A DNA stretch of 64,000 bases from Babylonia areolata (lineage: Eukaryota > Mollusca > Gastropoda > Neogastropoda > Buccinidae), in assembly GCF_041734735.1 (NCBI RefSeq), contig NC_134880.1, positions 32,767,844 to 32,831,843 on the forward strand, written 5' to 3'. Of this stretch, positions 61,531 through 64,000 are shown piece after piece (the stretch's first letter is position 1; each line of letters begins with the position of its first letter). Made by a program: the position numbers and the translations under genes. The notes under the pieces were generated by a model, which saw nothing but the letters and a program-made list of their open reading frames with translations, made no database searches and was not told the origin of the DNA.

Positions 61531-63320
61531 GTATATATATTTATATTTCTTTCAACTACAAAACACACCAATATATAAGTTACATATTTCTTGCACAAGT
61601 TTTGGAATGTTAAAAGTAACGTTCAGCAATAATGAAAGTGACTGTAAAGGCTCAGGTTGCTGGAGATCTAAATAAACTTATCATGTGTGCTTAAGTGTAC
61701 GTGCAGCAAGCACATAGTGCAGCAGATGGGACTTTCCCAGTTTAAATATAAATGTTTACAATTGAAAGGCTGTTGACAAAATAAAGAATAGCATTTTTAA
61801 TTCACAGGACAGCTTAAGGAAACAATGTTCTTTATTTCATATTTTCTGTTGCATTCAGTGGTGGACATTTTGATTCAGACTGTAGACTAACAGGGGGTAG
61901 GGGGGAAAGATAAGTTGCATGATGCTCTTGCTCAACACTCTGTCTGTCTGTTATTTTGACCATTAAGTCTGAACAGGTTGCAAATGAAACGCCATGAAAA
62001 ATATGCAACAGTAGGTAGGTTCTTTAGTAGATAACAACAACAATAGCATCAACAACAACAGTTATAACAACAACTAATGATAATCTTAAGAACAAAACAA
62101 TAATGATAATAGTACCAGTAATGAACACTTGTTTAGTACACTCACACACACAGAGCATGAATAAAATGCAGTTAGTTGTGAACTTCAGGTTAAATTTCTT
62201 GTGCTGCTGATCAGTAAAACAGTTTGTAAAATTGTTCTGTTGTGGTACTTGATCACTTAATTATCTTATATCTGCAGTTGAACTTCAGTGTGATTAGTAC
62301 AATATTTCAGTTTGTGCACATGTGTGAGTGAGAGAAAGTGTGTTTTTGTGTGTGTGCTTGTGTGTTTACAGTAAAAGCAAAAACGCATAAACATTTCGAC
62401 ATCATCATAAAAGTCGAATGGAATGGTGCAATTCAGAAAATGCAACATGCTTTGAGAAATCCACCTCTTAAAATGTAACAGAACAGCACGTGGTTAGCCT
62501 TCTCTTCTCTCTTTGGCTCACACACATCTAAAATGTGTACAAAGCTGCCACAGACACGCTGTGTTGTTGGTAATGACATGCTGCTATGTTATGCACATAG
62601 CTATGAACTTAGTGGTGTGTGGGAACACCATTACAGTTACAAAATTTACAAACAAATTCCTCTGCAAGGTTGTTGTGAAATGCAGTTATCGCTGTTTCGC
62701 TATGGTCATGTTCTTAACTGTTAAAAGAAAAAAAAAACAAGAAAAAAAAACGTTATGAAGCTTGCCCCAGGGTTTCTGTCAAAGAAATCAACAACTCAAG
62801 CGTTTAAAAAAAAAAAAAAAAAAAAATTCAAAAATCAAAAACCCTGGAGACTATGTGAGTAAAACCAGCACTGTACACAGGAGTGAAAATTTAACAGTCA
62901 TACCTCTTAAAGGAGACTGAAAGCTTGCACTGGAAAAAATAATAGCAGAGATTTTTGTTAAAGTTGTTTTTATTTATGGATGGTTAAATCAGGAAACGGT
63001 CTGTGAAAATGCTTTTAAACCACATTTAAACATATTTTTCAGGTTGACTGGATTTCTGATGGCAATTATGAACACATTTCAAAAAAATGCTCACACTTTA
63101 TTCTTCTAGTTTTAGTCCAATTTTGCTGTGTTGCTGTTAAATATGTGTACACACAGGTGGTCCCCCCATTTATTTGTGCCTGTGTTGGTGCCTTAAGTTT
63201 ATATCATCATTGTCATCCTGGTAATGGTCACAATCAGCATAGTAATTACTCTGCCACATGGTATTTGCTACCTTATGATAAAATTCAGTTCTGTTAAGTG
63301 ACACTAACAATGGATTTCAG
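61096..63320. other. Intron 6 DNA up to the last exon
   Basis: Contains a TA microsatellite (61494-61540), ACA/AAC-rich patches (62030-62090), an A run (62804-62826) and otherwise unassigned AT-rich DNA. The acceptor is tggatttcag at 63320. Confidence 0.65.
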
Positions 63321-63403
63321 AAAACCTTTTGTGCACTTACACAAGTGTCGTCTCTCAAGAGCAACTGGATTTCAAAAGCCAGTGCACTGCAGAGAAAAGG
63401 AAG
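63321..63403 (+). CDS. YTHDC2: YTHDC2 exon (leading into helicase motif VI)
   Basis: The frame reads KTFCALTQVSSLKSNWISKA then SALQRKGR, with the last Arg codon split by the donor ag|gtaagt. Human YTHDC2 has K.F.AL..V..LK..WISKASA.QRKGRAGR at this place (from memory), so the residues QRKGR begin motif VI with the arginine finger; AGR must follow in the next exon. Exon length, phase 0 at the start (after KVKE) and both splice signals fit. This frame is not the longest one here, so ORF-based calling would miss it. The gene continues right of the window. Confidence 0.93.
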
Positions 63404-64000
63404 GTAAGTCTGCTTGCTTATTACATATTTGTTTGGAAGAATAAAAAATTTCATTCAGTGTGTGTTGAATTTTCGTTGACTAACTTACGTAAACAAAGTA
63501 AATATATAATAATCGTTTGGTTATCTGTATGTTGATGTGATTGTAAATGTGTGTACATACGAGTAAACTTTGAAAAAATTAATTTTCTCTGGAAATACTG
63601 TCTGTCAACATGAAAGTTTGCTCGAAAATGAAAAAAAAAAGTCTTTCCATATATTCCATTTAAAGAGGTGTAAATCTTTTGGATTAAAAATTTTTTCTGG
63701 ATTGTAAACACTATTTTGTTAAGCCTCTGGATACGCAAGATTTTCTTTGGTTGTTTCTGGTTCATCACTGGAATAGTGAAATTATTGATTTGTTGGATGT
63801 GGTTTTAAGGCAGCTTGACATTCCATTTCTTGTCCAAAATTAAAAGAAAAAAAATTCTGTATGGACCATACAGAATGATACAAACTACAGCTCATGTTCT
63901 TTGCATACAAATATTATTATATTAAAGAGGGTATTGAATTAACTTGCTGAACAGTTTGAGTCAGGACTATGGTTTATAACTTGCGACCACCATCTTTCCT
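63404..64000. repeat. Start of the next intron with another dispersed-repeat copy
   Basis: 63476-63640 has 'cgtaaacaaagtaaatat', a tgtgtg-poor spacer, then 'agtaaactttgaaaaaattaattttctctgg' and 'gtcaacatgaaagtt', a diverged copy of the repeat at 16676. The rest is unassigned. Confidence 0.55.

Noticed and set aside
63329-63535. The longer frame MCTYTSVVSQEQ across the last exon
   Set aside because: A different frame matches YTHDC2 (WISKASALQRKGR) and fits the phase and both splice sites.

Overview
The window looks like a stretch of animal nuclear DNA, most likely from a mollusc and probably a gastropod snail. The evidence is a split host gene with long introns and GT-AG splice sites, dense LINE, SINE, piggyBac, DIRS and LTR remains, and many TG/CA/TA microsatellites. 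No feature looks bacterial. A run of exactly 100 N (10756-10855) marks an assembly gap.

Host gene: I can follow one gene, on the + strand, from 2583 to 63403. Seven short exons (2583-2707, 12794-12929, 26744-26936, 27536-27790, 44081-44165, 49948-50028, 63321-63403) join with consistent phases. In order they read as the middle of YTHDC2, a DEAH-box 3'-5' RNA helicase and m6A reader with ankyrin repeats between its two RecA-like domains. The start (R3H, DEAH box) lies left of the window. The rest of motif VI, HA2, OB and YTH lie to the right. Introns between these exons run from about 0.6 to 16.3 kb and hold everything else.

Mobile DNA: the dominant element is one LINE family of the I group (Nimb/nimbus-like). 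It has a gag-like ORF1 with three CCHC knuckles, an ORF2 of 1230 aa with endonuclease, reverse transcriptase and RNase H, and an ATTTC-repeat 3' tail. Eight copies (A-H) are present, all in the sense direction of YTHDC2. Copies F (30256-36264) and H (50818-56790) have both ORFs open and clean target-site duplications. F sits inside ORF1 of copy E. Other elements include CR1/L2-like LINEs, a LINE with a C2H2 finger and a 19-bp target duplication (44787-46170), piggyBac transposase remains and two related TTAA-flanked piggyBac MITEs, a hAT-like TIR pair, tRNA-type SINEs, and a dispersed repeat that carries a microsatellite at a fixed internal point.

Fossils of LTR kin: two broken gypsy-like regions (gag 1160-2151 and pol 3422-5678; pol 15006-16670) and a broken DIRS-like element (17954-20320). 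Relics of DIRS termini occur at three other places, one as a small fold-back element (41799-42064).

Best leads: (1) the LINE 5' UTR holds two copies of a structured module, at the very 5' end and just before ORF1, with a covarying hairpin that suggests a self-cleaving or regulatory RNA; (2) the two target-duplication ends of a LINE inserted in a gypsy element appear in permuted order at 1157-1170 and 5666-5678, pointing to a duplication or misassembly; (3) all eight LINE copies lie sense to the gene; (4) a mobile repeat seeds microsatellites. I see no sign of a wholly new protein system.
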